A stretch of 35,828 bases of DNA from Patulibacter sp. (GCF_030655195.1 NZ_JAURWA010000144.1:1-35828); one strand, 5' to 3'; counted from the first letter of the stretch, positions 9,872 to 17,387 are shown. Notes: generated from the sequence alone by a model not told the origin. Translations and numbers: made by a program.

Positions 9872-10804
9872 TCACCGCGGCTGGAAGAACGGCATGCTCG
9901 CGTAGCGCTCGCCGCTGTCGGGCAGGATCACGGCGATCCGCTTGCCCTGGGACTCGGGGCGCTTGGCCACCTGCACCGCGCCGTGGATCGCGGCGCCGCA
10001 CGACAGCCCGGCGAGCACGCCGCAGCGCTTGGAGACCATCCACGCGGTGTCGATCGCGTCCTCGTCGGTGATCGGGATGATCTCGTCGACGACCCGGCGG
10101 TCGAGCACCGGCGGGACGAACCCCGCCCCGATGCCCTGGATGCGGTGCGGACCGGGCGCGTTGCCCGACAGGACGGCCGAGGACGCGGGCTCGACGCCGA
10201 CCACGAGGGTCTTCTCGTCGTGGGCCTTCAGCACGTGGCCGACGCCGGAGATGGTGCCGCCCGTGCCGATGCCGGCGACGAAGACGTCGACCCGGTGGTC
10301 CATCGCCTGCAGGAGCTCGGGGCCCGTGGTCTTGCGGTGGGCCGCCGGGTTGGCCGGGTTGGCGAACTGGTCGGGCATCCAGGCGTCGTCGGCCTCGGCG
10401 AGGCGCCGGGCCTGGTCGACGGCCTCCGTCATGCCGCCCATGGACTCGACGACCTCGACCTTCGCGCCGAACAGCCGCAGGAGCGTCTCGCGCTCGCGGC
10501 TCATGCCCTGCGGCAGGCAGATCGTGAGCTCGTAGCCGCGCGCCGCCGCGACGAACGCCAGGCCGATGCCGGTGTTGCCGGAGGTGGCCTCGATGATCGT
10601 CGTGCGGCCCGGGGCGATCCGCCCCTCCTTCTCCGCCGCCAGGACCATCGCCAGGGCGATGCGGTCCTTGACCGACCCGCCCGGGTTGTACTGCTCGAGC
10701 TTGCCGTAGAGCTCGACGCCGGAGCCGGCAGGCTCCATCGGCGCGAGGCGGACCATCGGCGTGTTGCCGATCAGGCCCGTGATGTCGGTGATCTCGTCGG
10801 CCAC
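9872..10804 (-). CDS. cysK: Cysteine synthase A (O-acetylserine sulfhydrylase)
   Basis: CysK (310 aa) is a PLP enzyme that converts O-acetylserine and sulfide to cysteine. The PLP lysine is K46 in NPGGSVKDR. The substrate loop TSGNTGIGLA begins at 74, the PLP phosphate-binding glycines are in GIGTGGTISG, and the C-terminal LPDSGERY motif is present. Length and order match CysK rather than cystathionine beta-synthase, as there is no CBS domain. The GTG start lies 4 nt after the rrf2 stop, so the pair is co-transcribed, with cysE downstream. In Bacillus, CysK also serves as co-repressor partner of the Rrf2 protein CymR, which makes this gene order meaningful. Confidence 0.96.
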   Translation of the reverse strand: MADEITDITGLIGNTPMVRLAPMEPAGSGVELYGKLEQYNPGGSVKDRIALAMVLAAEKEGRIAPGRTTIIEATSGNTGIGLAFVAAARGYELTICLPQGMSRERETLLRLFGAKVEVVESMGGMTEAVDQARRLAEADDAWMPDQFANPANPAAHRKTTGPELLQAMDHRVDVFVAGIGTGGTISGVGHVLKAHDEKTLVVGVEPASSAVLSGNAPGPHRIQGIGAGFVPPVLDRRVVDEIIPITDEDAIDTAWMVSKRCGVLAGLSCGAAIHGAVQVAKRPESQGKRIAVILPDSGERYASMPFFQPR

Positions 10805-10808
10805 GCGA

Positions 10809-11204
10809 TCAGATCCAGTACATCGTCTGGCCCTGTTCCCGGGCCTCGCGATCGATGACGTCCTGGATCGTCGTGCCGGCCAGCACGGCGCGCGCGGCCT
10901 CCGCGACCTCGGCGAAGACGCCCGTGGAGTCCTGGCCGAGCGGGCCGTCGAGCATCTCGACGACCTCGAGCACGGTGATCTCGCGCGCGTCGCGCGTCAG
11001 GACGTAGCCGCCGTGGACGCCGCGCTGCGAGCGCAGCAGGCCGGCGCGCCGGAGCGTCGCGAAGAGCTGCTCCAGGAACTGCCCGGGGATCTCGCGGCGA
11101 CGGGCGAGCTCCGCCACCGGGACCGGGGTGGTCACGCCGCCCGCGCGACCGAGCTCGGTCAGCGCCTGGACGGCGTAGGGGGATTTTGCGGTGATGGAGA
11201 TCAT
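10809..11204 (-). CDS. Rrf2-family regulator, cysteine-free (CymR-like)
   Basis: The 131-residue Rrf2 repressor begins with the typical MISITAKSPYAVQALTELG helix and has the winged-helix segment VAELARRREIPGQFLEQLF followed by GLLRSQRGVHGGYVL, the family wing signature. It contains no cysteine at all, so it cannot bind an Fe-S cluster as IscR or NsrR do. Among characterised relatives that resembles CymR, the B. subtilis repressor of cysteine metabolism, which works as a complex with CysK. Being first in an rrf2-cysK-(cysE) set supports a cysteine-responsive role, but the effector is an inference. There is no TANNNT box near the ATG and no clear Shine-Dalgarno sequence. Confidence 0.9.
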   Translation of the reverse strand: MISITAKSPYAVQALTELGRAGGVTTPVPVAELARRREIPGQFLEQLFATLRRAGLLRSQRGVHGGYVLTRDAREITVLEVVEMLDGPLGQDSTGVFAEVAEAARAVLAGTTIQDVIDREAREQGQTMYWI

Positions 11205-11218
11205 CGGAGACTGGTGGC

Positions 11219-11238
11219 CCTCGTGACGACGTACGAGG
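11219..11238. promoter_or_regulatory. Inverted repeat between rrf2 and vanZ (candidate operator)
   Basis: CCTCGT (11219-11224) and ACGAGG (11233-11238) are perfect inverted half-sites separated by 8 nt. They sit 15 nt upstream of the rrf2 ATG and near the -35 position of the divergent VanZ-like gene. An Rrf2 operator is one reading. Confidence 0.35.
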
Positions 11239-11247
11239 AGCCCTCCC

Positions 11248-11253
11248 TAGAGT
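11248..11253 (+). promoter_or_regulatory. -10 box of the VanZ-like gene (TAGAGT)
   Basis: TAGAGT ends 8 nt before the ATG at 11262, giving a leaderless or near-leaderless transcript. This supports the upstream ATG as the true start. Confidence 0.5.
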
Positions 11254-11261
11254 TCGAGCAT

Positions 11262-11783
11262 ATGGGAGGCGGCGGACCGCAGGCGACGCGCATCCCCGGA
11301 AACCCGGTCGGAACCACGGGTATCCCTCCGCACGACCCTCGGCGTGACGGCTCCGCGCCCCGCGCACGCCCGTCCGCGGGACGCCTGGCGTCGCTCCTCC
11401 TCCCCCCGCTCGCGCTCATGGGCCTGGTCTGGTTCCTGAGCGCCCAGCCCGACCTGTCCTCGGGGCTGAAGCAGGACTTCGTGCTGCGCAAGGCGGCCCA
11501 CGTCACCGAGTTCGCGCTGCTGACGGTCCTCTGGGCGCGGGCGCTGGCGGGTCTGCTGCCGCGCGCCCGCGAGGGTCGGGTGCTGCTCGCCGCCGCCGCG
11601 GTCGCCCTGGCGTGGGCGGCCATCGACGAGCGGCACCAGCACTTCGTGCAGGGGCGGGTCGGCTCGCCCCGCGACGTGGCGATCGACGCGATCGGGATCG
11701 TGCTGGCCGTGCTGCTGCTGCGCCTCACGCCTCTCGGCGCACGACTCGGCGTGCGCCCGCGGTCCCGCGCCCGCGCCACCTGA
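11262..11783 (+). CDS. VanZ-like membrane protein
   Basis: The 173-residue protein has the VanZ pattern: a first helix ending FLSAQPDLSSG (58-68), K77 and H80 in LRKAAHVTEFALL, a middle helix, then DERHQHFVQGRVGS (122-135) with D138 and ID (141-142) leading into the last helix. VanZ relatives are linked to teicoplanin resistance in enterococci, but most environmental members have no known function. A polar, Gly/Pro/Arg-rich N-terminus of about 40 residues precedes the first helix. The start is supported by a TAGAGT box 8 nt upstream. A strong hairpin follows the gene. Confidence 0.85.
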   Translation: MGGGGPQATRIPGNPVGTTGIPPHDPRRDGSAPRARPSAGRLASLLLPPLALMGLVWFLSAQPDLSSGLKQDFVLRKAAHVTEFALLTVLWARALAGLLPRAREGRVLLAAAAVALAWAAIDERHQHFVQGRVGSPRDVAIDAIGIVLAVLLLRLTPLGARLGVRPRSRARAT

Positions 11784-11848
11784 CCGGTCGCCGCGCGACC
11801 GCTCCCTCCGCGCGGTCCCGGTCCGGACACCGGCCCCCGGGAACGACG

Positions 11849-11872
11849 ACGGGCCGGGAGGACCCGGCCCGT
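11849..11872. terminator. Bidirectional terminator between vanZ-like and HDOD-LuxR genes
   Basis: ACGGGCCGGG, loop AGGA, CCCGGCCCGT form a perfect 10-bp stem with a 4-nt loop between two convergent genes (stops at 11783 and 11912). Both sides lack a T-tract. Confidence 0.65.
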
Positions 11873-11911
11873 GACGGCGGCCGCCGGGGGCGGCAGGGTG
11901 TCGTGCGGGGC

Positions 11912-13021
11912 CTAGAGCCAGCCGCGCTCGACGGCGATCAGCACGGCCTGCGCGCGATCGACGGCGCCGAGCTTGCCGTAGATGTTGTGCAGGTGGGTGC
12001 GGACGGTGCTCGTCGACAGGCCCAGCTCGCCGGCGATCTGCTTGTAGACGCGGCCGGCGGCGAGGCGACGGAGGACCTCCATCTCGCGACCCGACAGCGG
12101 GCACGGGGCCGCGCTGCGGGCGCGGCGCTGGGTCGGCACCGCCTGGTCGTAGAGGAGCCCGCGGAGCTGCGGGGCCTCGATGCCCATGGAGCGGGCGACG
12201 CGCATCAGCGCCTGCGGGGAGACCTCGTCGCCGTGGCCGTGGTGCGCGATCAGGTCGGCCAGGCGCAGCGTGGCGACGTCGCGGTCGACGTCGTCGGCGT
12301 GATGGCGCTCGACGAGGCGGGCGAGCTCGCGCGGGAGGCCCCAGCGACGGACGAGGACGCCGCCGACGAGGGCGTGGTCCACGCCGAGCTCGCGGCGCTC
12401 GGCGACGATCCGCTCCTCGGGCGTGGCGTCGCGGGGCAGCACCTTCTCGGGGTAGCCGGCGTGGGCGTGCAGGAGGACGAGCTTGCCGACGTCGTGGAGC
12501 AGGGCGGCGGAGGAGAGCGTCTCGACGTCGACGTCGCCCAGGATCGCGCCGATCCGGTGGATCGCGGTCTGCACCGCGGCGACGTGGCGACGGTGGGCGT
12601 CGGCCTCGCGGCCCCACGAGCCTGCGCGGTCGAAGTAGTCGACGGTGCGGGTGCGCTCGGCGAGGACGCGCAGCGACGGCGGCGTGACGACCTCGATCGC
12701 CGCGGCGATGGAGGAGATCCGGCCGGCCGAGGCGGTGTCGAGGCGGTTGGCGACGCGCAGGACGCCGAGGCCCAGGCCCAGGTCGGTCTCGAGCGCCGCG
12801 ACGATCGCCGAGGGGTCGATCGGGTCGGCGTCCAGTGCCGCGATCAGCCGCGTCTGGGACTCGGCCAGGGCCGGGAAGCCCTCGAGCGCCTCGAACGCCG
12901 CGGTCAGACGCCGGCCGTGCTGCTCGTTCGGCCGGGTCGGCACGGACGAGGACGTGGCTCGCGCCCCTGAAGGCGCCGCCTTGTCGTTGGCGGTGAAGGT
13001 CGATGCGGCGGAGTTCGTCAT
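11912..13021 (-). CDS. HDOD/HD-domain protein with C-terminal LuxR HTH
   Basis: The 369-residue protein joins an HDOD-like signalling domain (about 40-260) to a LuxR/GerE DNA-binding domain (307-369; PLSGREMEVLRRLAAG, then STSTVRTHLHNIYGKL at 336-351). The HD part keeps a possible full metal set: H146, H176-D177 in LLHDVGK, H240/H241 and D256. It may therefore be an active phosphohydrolase rather than a degenerate HDOD domain; that is an inference. The first 35 residues are Ser/Thr/Ala-rich and probably disordered. The upstream region (13022-13231) has a leader hairpin, three copies of CGTCCAGG and a TAGGGT box, suggesting a regulated promoter. The target genes and signal are unknown. Confidence 0.85.
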   Translation of the reverse strand: MTNSAASTFTANDKAAPSGARATSSSVPTRPNEQHGRRLTAAFEALEGFPALAESQTRLIAALDADPIDPSAIVAALETDLGLGLGVLRVANRLDTASAGRISSIAAAIEVVTPPSLRVLAERTRTVDYFDRAGSWGREADAHRRHVAAVQTAIHRIGAILGDVDVETLSSAALLHDVGKLVLLHAHAGYPEKVLPRDATPEERIVAERRELGVDHALVGGVLVRRWGLPRELARLVERHHADDVDRDVATLRLADLIAHHGHGDEVSPQALMRVARSMGIEAPQLRGLLYDQAVPTQRRARSAAPCPLSGREMEVLRRLAAGRVYKQIAGELGLSTSTVRTHLHNIYGKLGAVDRAQAVLIAVERGWL

Positions 13022-13037
13022 AAGGGTCAGGCGAGGA

Positions 13038-13056
13038 GTCCAGGGCCTCCCTGGAC
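13038..13056 (-). promoter_or_regulatory. Leader hairpin of the HDOD-LuxR gene
   Basis: GTCCAGGG, loop CCT, CCCTGGAC form a perfect 8-bp stem with a 3-nt loop, 17 nt upstream of the ATG. It would lie inside the 5' leader if transcription starts from the TAGGGT box. It could be an RNA hairpin or an operator. Confidence 0.45.
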
Positions 13057-13070
13057 GTATCGGCGACGAA

Positions 13071-13076
13071 ACCCTA
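13071..13076 (-). promoter_or_regulatory. Candidate -10 box of the HDOD-LuxR gene (TAGGGT)
   Basis: TAGGGT lies about 50 nt upstream of the ATG, predicting a leader of roughly 40 nt, unlike the leaderless neighbours. Two tandem CGTCCAGG motifs (minus strand; 13137-13144 and 13146-13153) lie upstream and a third (13050-13057) downstream. Confidence 0.4.
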
Positions 13077-13182
13077 GAACTTGAGTCCTCTTCGGTATCG
13101 ATTTTCGTGCAGATGGGGAGCCGGAGATCGACGAACCCTGGACGACCTGGACGAAACCGGTAGACGGACGACTGATGTACGC

Positions 13183-13211
13183 CGTCCGGGGTGGCCGCGA
13201 GCGGCCGACGG
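13183..13211 (-). terminator. Possible terminator after gltX
   Basis: GGCCGC (13193-13198) and GCGGCC (13201-13206) form a compact stem, enclosed by CCGTC (13183-13187) and GACGG (13207-13211). It lies about 20 nt after the gltX stop. There is no T-tract. Confidence 0.4.
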
Positions 13212-13231
13212 TGCTAGTGCGGACCGCCGGG

Positions 13232-14608
13232 TCAGGCGGCCAGCGCCGCGTCGACCCGGGCCAGCGTCTCGTCCCGACCCAGCGCGGCCGCGGACTCGAA
13301 GACGCCGGGCGAGACCGCGGTGCCCGCCAGGGCGACCCGCAACGGCTGGAAGACGTCCTTGGCCTTCACGCCGCGCTCGCCGACGAGGGCGCGCAGCGCC
13401 GCGTCGACGCTCTCCGTCGTGAACGGGTCGAGTCCGGCGAGCGTCCCGCGGACCGCGGCGAGGTGCTCGCGGTGACCCTCGTCGAGCCACTTCGCGCGGG
13501 CCTTCTCGTCGTCCACCGGGCCCGTGAAGAGGAAGCCGGCGAGGGCCCAGAAGTCGTCGACCGTGGAGATCTTCTCCTGGCTGATCTCGACCGCCGTCCG
13601 CAGCAGCTCGTCGCGGCCGGCGATCGCCTCGCCGTGGCCGGTCGCGTCGAGGTGCCCGCGGATCGTCGCGGTGAGCCCGTCGACGCCCTGGCCCCGGAGG
13701 TACTTGCCGTTGAGCCACTTCAGCTTCTGCTCGTCGAACCGCGCGGGGTTCTTTGAGACGCGGGCGATGTCGAACCGCCTGACCAGCTCCTCGCGGGAGA
13801 TGACGGTCTCGTCGTCGGCGTCGCCCCAGCCCAGGAGCGCGAGGTAGTTGACCACGGCGTCGGGCAGGTAGCCGGCGTCGCGGAGCTCCTGCACCGACGC
13901 GGCGCCGTGGCGCTTGGAGAGCTTCTTCCCGTCGGGGCCGTGGAGCAGCGGCAGGTGGGCGTAGACCGGCGACTCGGCGCCCATCGCCTGCAGGACGAGG
14001 AGCTGCTTCGGGGTGTTGGAGAGGTGGTCCTCCCCACGGATGACGTGGGTGATGCCCGCGTCGAGGTCGTCGATCGCGACGGCCAGGTTGTAGAGCGGGC
14101 TGCCGTCGGCGCGGGCGACGACCGGATCGTCCTGGTGGACGTTCTGGAAGGTCGTGTCGCCGCGGATCAGGTCGCGGACGACGGTCTGCCCCTCGGGCAC
14201 CCGCAGGCGGACCGCGCCGACCTCGGGGTCGTGGCTGCGGGTCGGGTGATCGCCCCCGCGGAAGCCCTTGTCGGCGCCGTGCTCCGCCTTGTAGGCCCGG
14301 ACGTCGTCGGCCGTGGCCGTCGAGCGGTACGCCCTGTCCTCGGCGAGGAGCTGCTGCACCACGGCGCGATGGCGCTCCTCGTGGGTGGTCTGGAGGATCG
14401 GCTCGCCGTCCCAGTCCAGGCCGAGCCACCGGAGCGCGTCGAGGATCTGCTCGATGTTCTCGGGGGTCGACCGCTCGCGGTCTGTGTCCTCGATGCGGAG
14501 CAGGAACTCGCCGCCCGAACCGCGGGCCAGCAGCCAGTTGTAGAGCGCGGCGCGGGCGCCCCCGACGTGCAGGAGGCCGGTCGGTGACGGAGCGAAGCGG
14601 ACGCGCAT
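13232..14608 (-). CDS. gltX: Glutamyl-tRNA synthetase
   Basis: GltX (458 aa) charges tRNAGlu and, in bacteria that use GatCAB, usually also tRNAGln, giving the Glu-tRNAGln substrate of the amidotransferase encoded nearby. The HIGH-type motif is PSPTGLLHVGGAR (7-19); the KMSKS-type motif is KKLSKRHG (228-235). RIEDTDRERS (38-47) and RGEDHLSNTPKQ (191-202) are family blocks. No zinc-binding cysteine cluster is present. I start at the ATG at 14608 because homology begins there (MRVRFAPSPTG) and TAGCCT lies exactly 7 nt upstream. A longer in-frame extension is open but lacks family sequence. The non-discriminating nature is an inference. Confidence 0.95.
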   Translation of the reverse strand: MRVRFAPSPTGLLHVGGARAALYNWLLARGSGGEFLLRIEDTDRERSTPENIEQILDALRWLGLDWDGEPILQTTHEERHRAVVQQLLAEDRAYRSTATADDVRAYKAEHGADKGFRGGDHPTRSHDPEVGAVRLRVPEGQTVVRDLIRGDTTFQNVHQDDPVVARADGSPLYNLAVAIDDLDAGITHVIRGEDHLSNTPKQLLVLQAMGAESPVYAHLPLLHGPDGKKLSKRHGAASVQELRDAGYLPDAVVNYLALLGWGDADDETVISREELVRRFDIARVSKNPARFDEQKLKWLNGKYLRGQGVDGLTATIRGHLDATGHGEAIAGRDELLRTAVEISQEKISTVDDFWALAGFLFTGPVDDEKARAKWLDEGHREHLAAVRGTLAGLDPFTTESVDAALRALVGERGVKAKDVFQPLRVALAGTAVSPGVFESAAALGRDETLARVDAALAA

Positions 14609-14615
14609 GGGCGGG

Positions 14616-14621
14616 AGGCTA
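14616..14621 (-). promoter_or_regulatory. -10 box of gltX (TAGCCT)
   Basis: TAGCCT ends 7 nt before the ATG at 14608, the same hexamer and spacing as at folD. It predicts a leaderless mRNA and fixes the start. Confidence 0.6.
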
Positions 14622-14687
14622 GGGCAGCGCGCATCCGGGCCGCTGCGACCTCGCGGCACCGGACCGCGATCGCGACCGTCGACGACC

Positions 14688-14720
14688 GAGGGGCCCGGTC
14701 CGGGCGGACGCGGGCCCCTC
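14688..14720 (-). terminator. Second hairpin downstream of secreted protein A
   Basis: GAGGGGCCCG (14688-14697) and CGGGCCCCTC (14711-14720) are a perfect 10-bp inverted repeat with a 13-nt loop. It follows the hairpin at 14733 and precedes the gltX promoter. It probably backs up termination. Confidence 0.5.
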
Positions 14721-14732
14721 GGGACACCCGGG

Positions 14733-14768
14733 GTCGGCGTCCGGAGCCGTCGGGCCCCGGACGCCGAC
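14733..14768 (-). terminator. Terminator of secreted protein A
   Basis: GTCGGCGTCCGG and CCGGACGCCGAC form a perfect 12-bp stem around a 12-nt loop, beginning 5 nt after the stop at 14774. This is the longest clean stem in the window. Confidence 0.65.
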
Positions 14769-14773
14769 GGCGA

Positions 14774-15853
14774 TCAGCCGGCGGGGACCGTCAGCGTCTT
14801 CTTCACGGCACCGGCGGTCGCGCCGGTGGTCTTCATGGTGACGACCAGCTTGCCGCCGGCCTTGCGGAGCTTCTTGGCGACGGAGGAGGGCAGCGCCGCC
14901 GTGATGGAGCGCGTGGTGCCGCGGGCGACCGTCACCGAGCGGCCGAGCTTGGCGGACGTCGAGCCGAGCTTGAACGACGGGCTGACGACGCACCCGGTGG
15001 CCGGAGCGGTCGTCGGGCAGATCACCCGCAGCTTGACCGTGCGACGCGTCGCGCCGACGGAGGCCGCGTTGAGGCGGGCGCGGGCGACCGTGACCGCGGC
15101 GGCCGGGGCGGCGGCGACGGCCGTACCGGCCGTGCCGAGCGCGGCCAGGGCGGCGGCCGGGTCGATGCCGTAGGCCTTGGCGGCGGCGGTCAGGGTGCGG
15201 GTGATCGCGGCGACGGCGGCCGGATCGCTGACCTGGCCGACGAGCGCGACGAGCTTCTGCAGGAGCGGTCCGACCGCAGGCAGGTCGGCGACCTTCGGCA
15301 GGCCGAGCTGCGTCGTGACCTGATCGAGGATCGCCGTGAAGGTCTTCAGCGCGTCCGCGGCGGTCGGGATGCCGCCGGCGAGGACGGCGGTGAGGCGGTC
15401 GAAGGTGTCGCCGACGAGCGGCAGCTGCGCCGTGCCGGCGGCGAGCGTCGTGGTCAGCTTCGTGACGCTCGCGAGGACGCCCTGCAGCAGCTGCGTGGTG
15501 GCGGCGACCGGGCCCTTGGAGACGATCTGGAGGATCTGGTCGGGCGACAGCAGGTCGAGGATCTCGGTCACCGCGGTGACGGGCGCCCCGACGAGGGTGT
15601 TGATCAGGGTGCTGATCGTGTTGGCCGGGAGGACGCCCGGCAGCGTGCCGGCGACGAGCTGGTCGACGATGCCGCCGACGGTGCTCGTGACCCCGCCGAG
15701 CAGCCCGCCGATGAGGCCGCTGAGGTCCTGCGTCTGCTGGACGGCGGGCGGCGGCGTGGCGGCCGAGGCGACCGCCGGGGCGACGGTGCCGACGCCCATG
15801 GCGGCGACGACGCCGACGACGAGGGCGGGGTGACGAAGGACGTACGGGGGCAT
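14774..15853 (-). CDS. Secreted protein A, paralogue of the gene at 16171
   Basis: The 359-residue protein has a signal peptide (hydrophobic run from about 7, then APAVASA before ATPPP). The middle is a long Leu/Val/Ala-rich, predicted helical region with repeated GGLLGG-like and LVGL-like stretches. The C-terminal Ig-like domain of about 90 residues has one likely disulfide (ICPTTAPATGC) and ends in AKKLRKAGGKLVV and GAVKKTLTV. The neighbour at 16171-17292 has the same layout and matching ends, so they are tandem duplicates. It has a good ribosome site (AGGAGA) and no leaderless box. Short lysine-rich Ig-like ends of this kind are familiar to me from Solirubrobacterales secreted proteins. 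Function is unknown. Confidence 0.8.
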   Translation of the reverse strand: MPPYVLRHPALVVGVVAAMGVGTVAPAVASAATPPPAVQQTQDLSGLIGGLLGGVTSTVGGIVDQLVAGTLPGVLPANTISTLINTLVGAPVTAVTEILDLLSPDQILQIVSKGPVAATTQLLQGVLASVTKLTTTLAAGTAQLPLVGDTFDRLTAVLAGGIPTAADALKTFTAILDQVTTQLGLPKVADLPAVGPLLQKLVALVGQVSDPAAVAAITRTLTAAAKAYGIDPAAALAALGTAGTAVAAAPAAAVTVARARLNAASVGATRRTVKLRVICPTTAPATGCVVSPSFKLGSTSAKLGRSVTVARGTTRSITAALPSSVAKKLRKAGGKLVVTMKTTGATAGAVKKTLTVPAG

Positions 15854-15957
15854 GGCGAGGATCTCCTGGGTGGGTGGCGGCGGCGCGCGTGCCGCTCGCT
15901 TTCCCGGTTCGTCGGCGCGGAGTGGCGGCTCGGGTGACGTTCGTCATCTCCGCGTCG

Positions 15958-15969
15958 ACGGATGTCCGA
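15958..15969 (-). promoter_or_regulatory. Shared upstream motif, copy 1 (TCGGACATCCGT)
   Basis: The 12-mer TCGGACATCCGT (minus strand) lies about 105 nt upstream of secreted protein A and recurs about 95 nt upstream of its paralogue at 17387. Next to it is the palindrome ACACGTGT (about 15970-15977) and a TTGAGT also found at the other gene. It is a candidate operator or promoter part. Confidence 0.5.
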
Positions 15970-16044
15970 CACGTGTGCACTCAACGGGACACCTCCCCCC
16001 GGAATGTCCCATCCGGTGGACCTCGGCGCCGGGCCGCAACGACG

Positions 16045-16068
16045 TCCGCCGTCCCGAGGGACGGCGGA
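16045..16068 (-). terminator. Terminator after secreted protein B
   Basis: TCCGCCGTCCC and GGGACGGCGGA are perfect 11-bp arms around 2 nt (effective loop CGAG), about 100 nt after the stop at 16171. The 15854-16170 gap holds this hairpin, the palindrome at 16121 and the promoter region of secreted protein A; I see no gene in it. Confidence 0.55.
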
Positions 16069-16120
16069 GCTGCAGAGCGAACCGCTGGGGTGCAGGGCGT
16101 CGGGAGCGACGCCGGCAGGC

Positions 16121-16152
16121 GTCGCCGTCGCGACGGCGACGGCGACGGCGAC
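16121..16152. repeat. 20-bp palindrome with GGCGAC tandem repeats
   Basis: GTCGCCGTCG followed by CGACGGCGAC is a perfect 20-bp palindrome (16121-16140), continued by two further GGCGAC units up to 16152. It sits 19 nt after the stop of secreted protein B and may help end transcription or simply be slippage-prone DNA. Confidence 0.5.
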
Positions 16153-16170
16153 AGAGCCGCGGCGGCGCCG

Positions 16171-17292
16171 CTACGCGGCGCGGCTGATGCGGACCGTCTT
16201 GGTGACGGCGCCGGCGGTCGAGCCCGCCGTCTTGAGCCGCAGGACGACCTTGCCACCGGCCTTGCGGACCTTCTTGGCGACGGAGGCCGGCACGGCGACC
16301 CGGAACGTCTTCGAGCGCCCGGCGGCGATCGTCGCCTTCTTGGCCTTCACGGTCCTGCCGCCGACCTTCACGGACGGGGTGATGCGGCAGCCCGCGATCG
16401 AGGCGGTCGGGCACGTCACCCGGTAGGTGACCTTGCGGCGGTTCTTGCTGATGGAGGCCGAGGCGATGCGCGCCCGGGCGACCTTCGCGGCCGCAGCGGG
16501 AGCCGCCGCGGTCGGGGCCGGCGTGGTGGCGGCCGGCTTCGCGACGGCACGGCCCAGGCCGAGCAGGTCCAGCGCGGAGGCGATCTGCGCCGGCGTCAGA
16601 CCGAGGCTCGTGCCGGCGGTCGAGACCGCCCCGACGACGGCCGTCTTGGTCCCGCCGTCCGGCAGCGCCTTGCCGATGGTCGCCAGCGCGGCGATCAGCG
16701 GACCGACCGCCGGCAGGGCGGCGACGCTCGGGTAGCCGAGGAGCTTGGCGACCTGGTCGACGACGCTCGTCAGCGTGGCGAGCGCCGTGGCGGACGAGGG
16801 GACGCCCCCGCCGAGGACGGCGGTGACCTGCGACAGCGCGGCGGAGACCGCGCTCGCGGAGAGGGTCGAGCCCGACGCGAGCCCGGTCAGCGTCGGCAGG
16901 ATGCCGGTCAGCAGCGGGACCATCGTCGTCGGGTCGGCGACGAGCTGGGTGAGCTGCGCGGGTGTCAGGGCGGTCAGGAGCTTCGTGACGTCCGCGGGGA
17001 CGACGCCGTCCACGGCGCCCGTGATGACGTCCGTCAGCTTGTCGATCGTGCCCGCCGGGAGCACGGCCGGCAGGACACCCGTGCTGCCGTCCAGCAGCGG
17101 CGTGACCGCGCTGACCAGCGGGGCGGTCGCGGTGTCCAGCAGGCCGCCCAGGAGGCCGCCGAGCAGCTGGTTGGAGACCTGGGGCGCGGGCGGCGTGGAC
17201 GCGGCGGACGCGGCCGGAGCGATGACGCCGGCCCCGAGGGTGGCGACGACACCGGCGACGACGAGGGGATGACGGAAGGCGGTGGGGGCCAT
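16171..17292 (-). CDS. Secreted protein B, paralogue of the gene at 14774
   Basis: The 373-residue protein starts MAPTAFRHPLVVAGVV, with a signal peptide probably cut near PAASA. It has a Leu/Thr/Val-rich middle with GGLLGGLLD and similar stretches, an Ala/Pro-rich hinge (PAATTPAPTAAAPAAAAK) and a C-terminal Ig-like domain with one cysteine pair (TCPTASIAGC), ending AKKVRKAGGKVVLRLK and AVTKTVRIS. It aligns end to end with secreted protein A. A GGAG ribosome site precedes the ATG at 17292; upstream lies a -35/-10 pair and the shared 12-mer. Probably a cell-surface or matrix protein. The family is unnamed to me. Confidence 0.8.
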   Translation of the reverse strand: MAPTAFRHPLVVAGVVATLGAGVIAPAASAASTPPAPQVSNQLLGGLLGGLLDTATAPLVSAVTPLLDGSTGVLPAVLPAGTIDKLTDVITGAVDGVVPADVTKLLTALTPAQLTQLVADPTTMVPLLTGILPTLTGLASGSTLSASAVSAALSQVTAVLGGGVPSSATALATLTSVVDQVAKLLGYPSVAALPAVGPLIAALATIGKALPDGGTKTAVVGAVSTAGTSLGLTPAQIASALDLLGLGRAVAKPAATTPAPTAAAPAAAAKVARARIASASISKNRRKVTYRVTCPTASIAGCRITPSVKVGGRTVKAKKATIAAGRSKTFRVAVPASVAKKVRKAGGKVVLRLKTAGSTAGAVTKTVRISRAA

Positions 17293-17358
17293 GGGACTGC
17301 TCCGGGAACGGGGGACGGCGGAACGCCGCTTCCCCCGTGTCGTCGGCCGCTCCAGCAC

Positions 17359-17387
17359 GCGGTACCCCACCGGGCGCCGAGACTCAA
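17359..17387 (-). promoter_or_regulatory. Candidate promoter of secreted protein B
   Basis: TTGAGT (17382-17387) and TACCGC (17359-17364) on the minus strand are separated by 17 nt, a sigma-70-like layout. Predicted leader is about 60 nt. This is one of the few -35-like boxes in the window. Confidence 0.45.

Noticed and set aside
14609-14659. Upstream extension of gltX by 17 codons
   Set aside because: The added residues have no family sequence and contain the predicted -10 box; GluRS proteins start at the MRVRFAPSPTG position.
16121-16152. GGCGAC tandem units considered as a possible CRISPR or satellite array
   Set aside because: Only a few 6-nt units next to a palindrome; there are no spacers. 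It is kept only as a short repeat.
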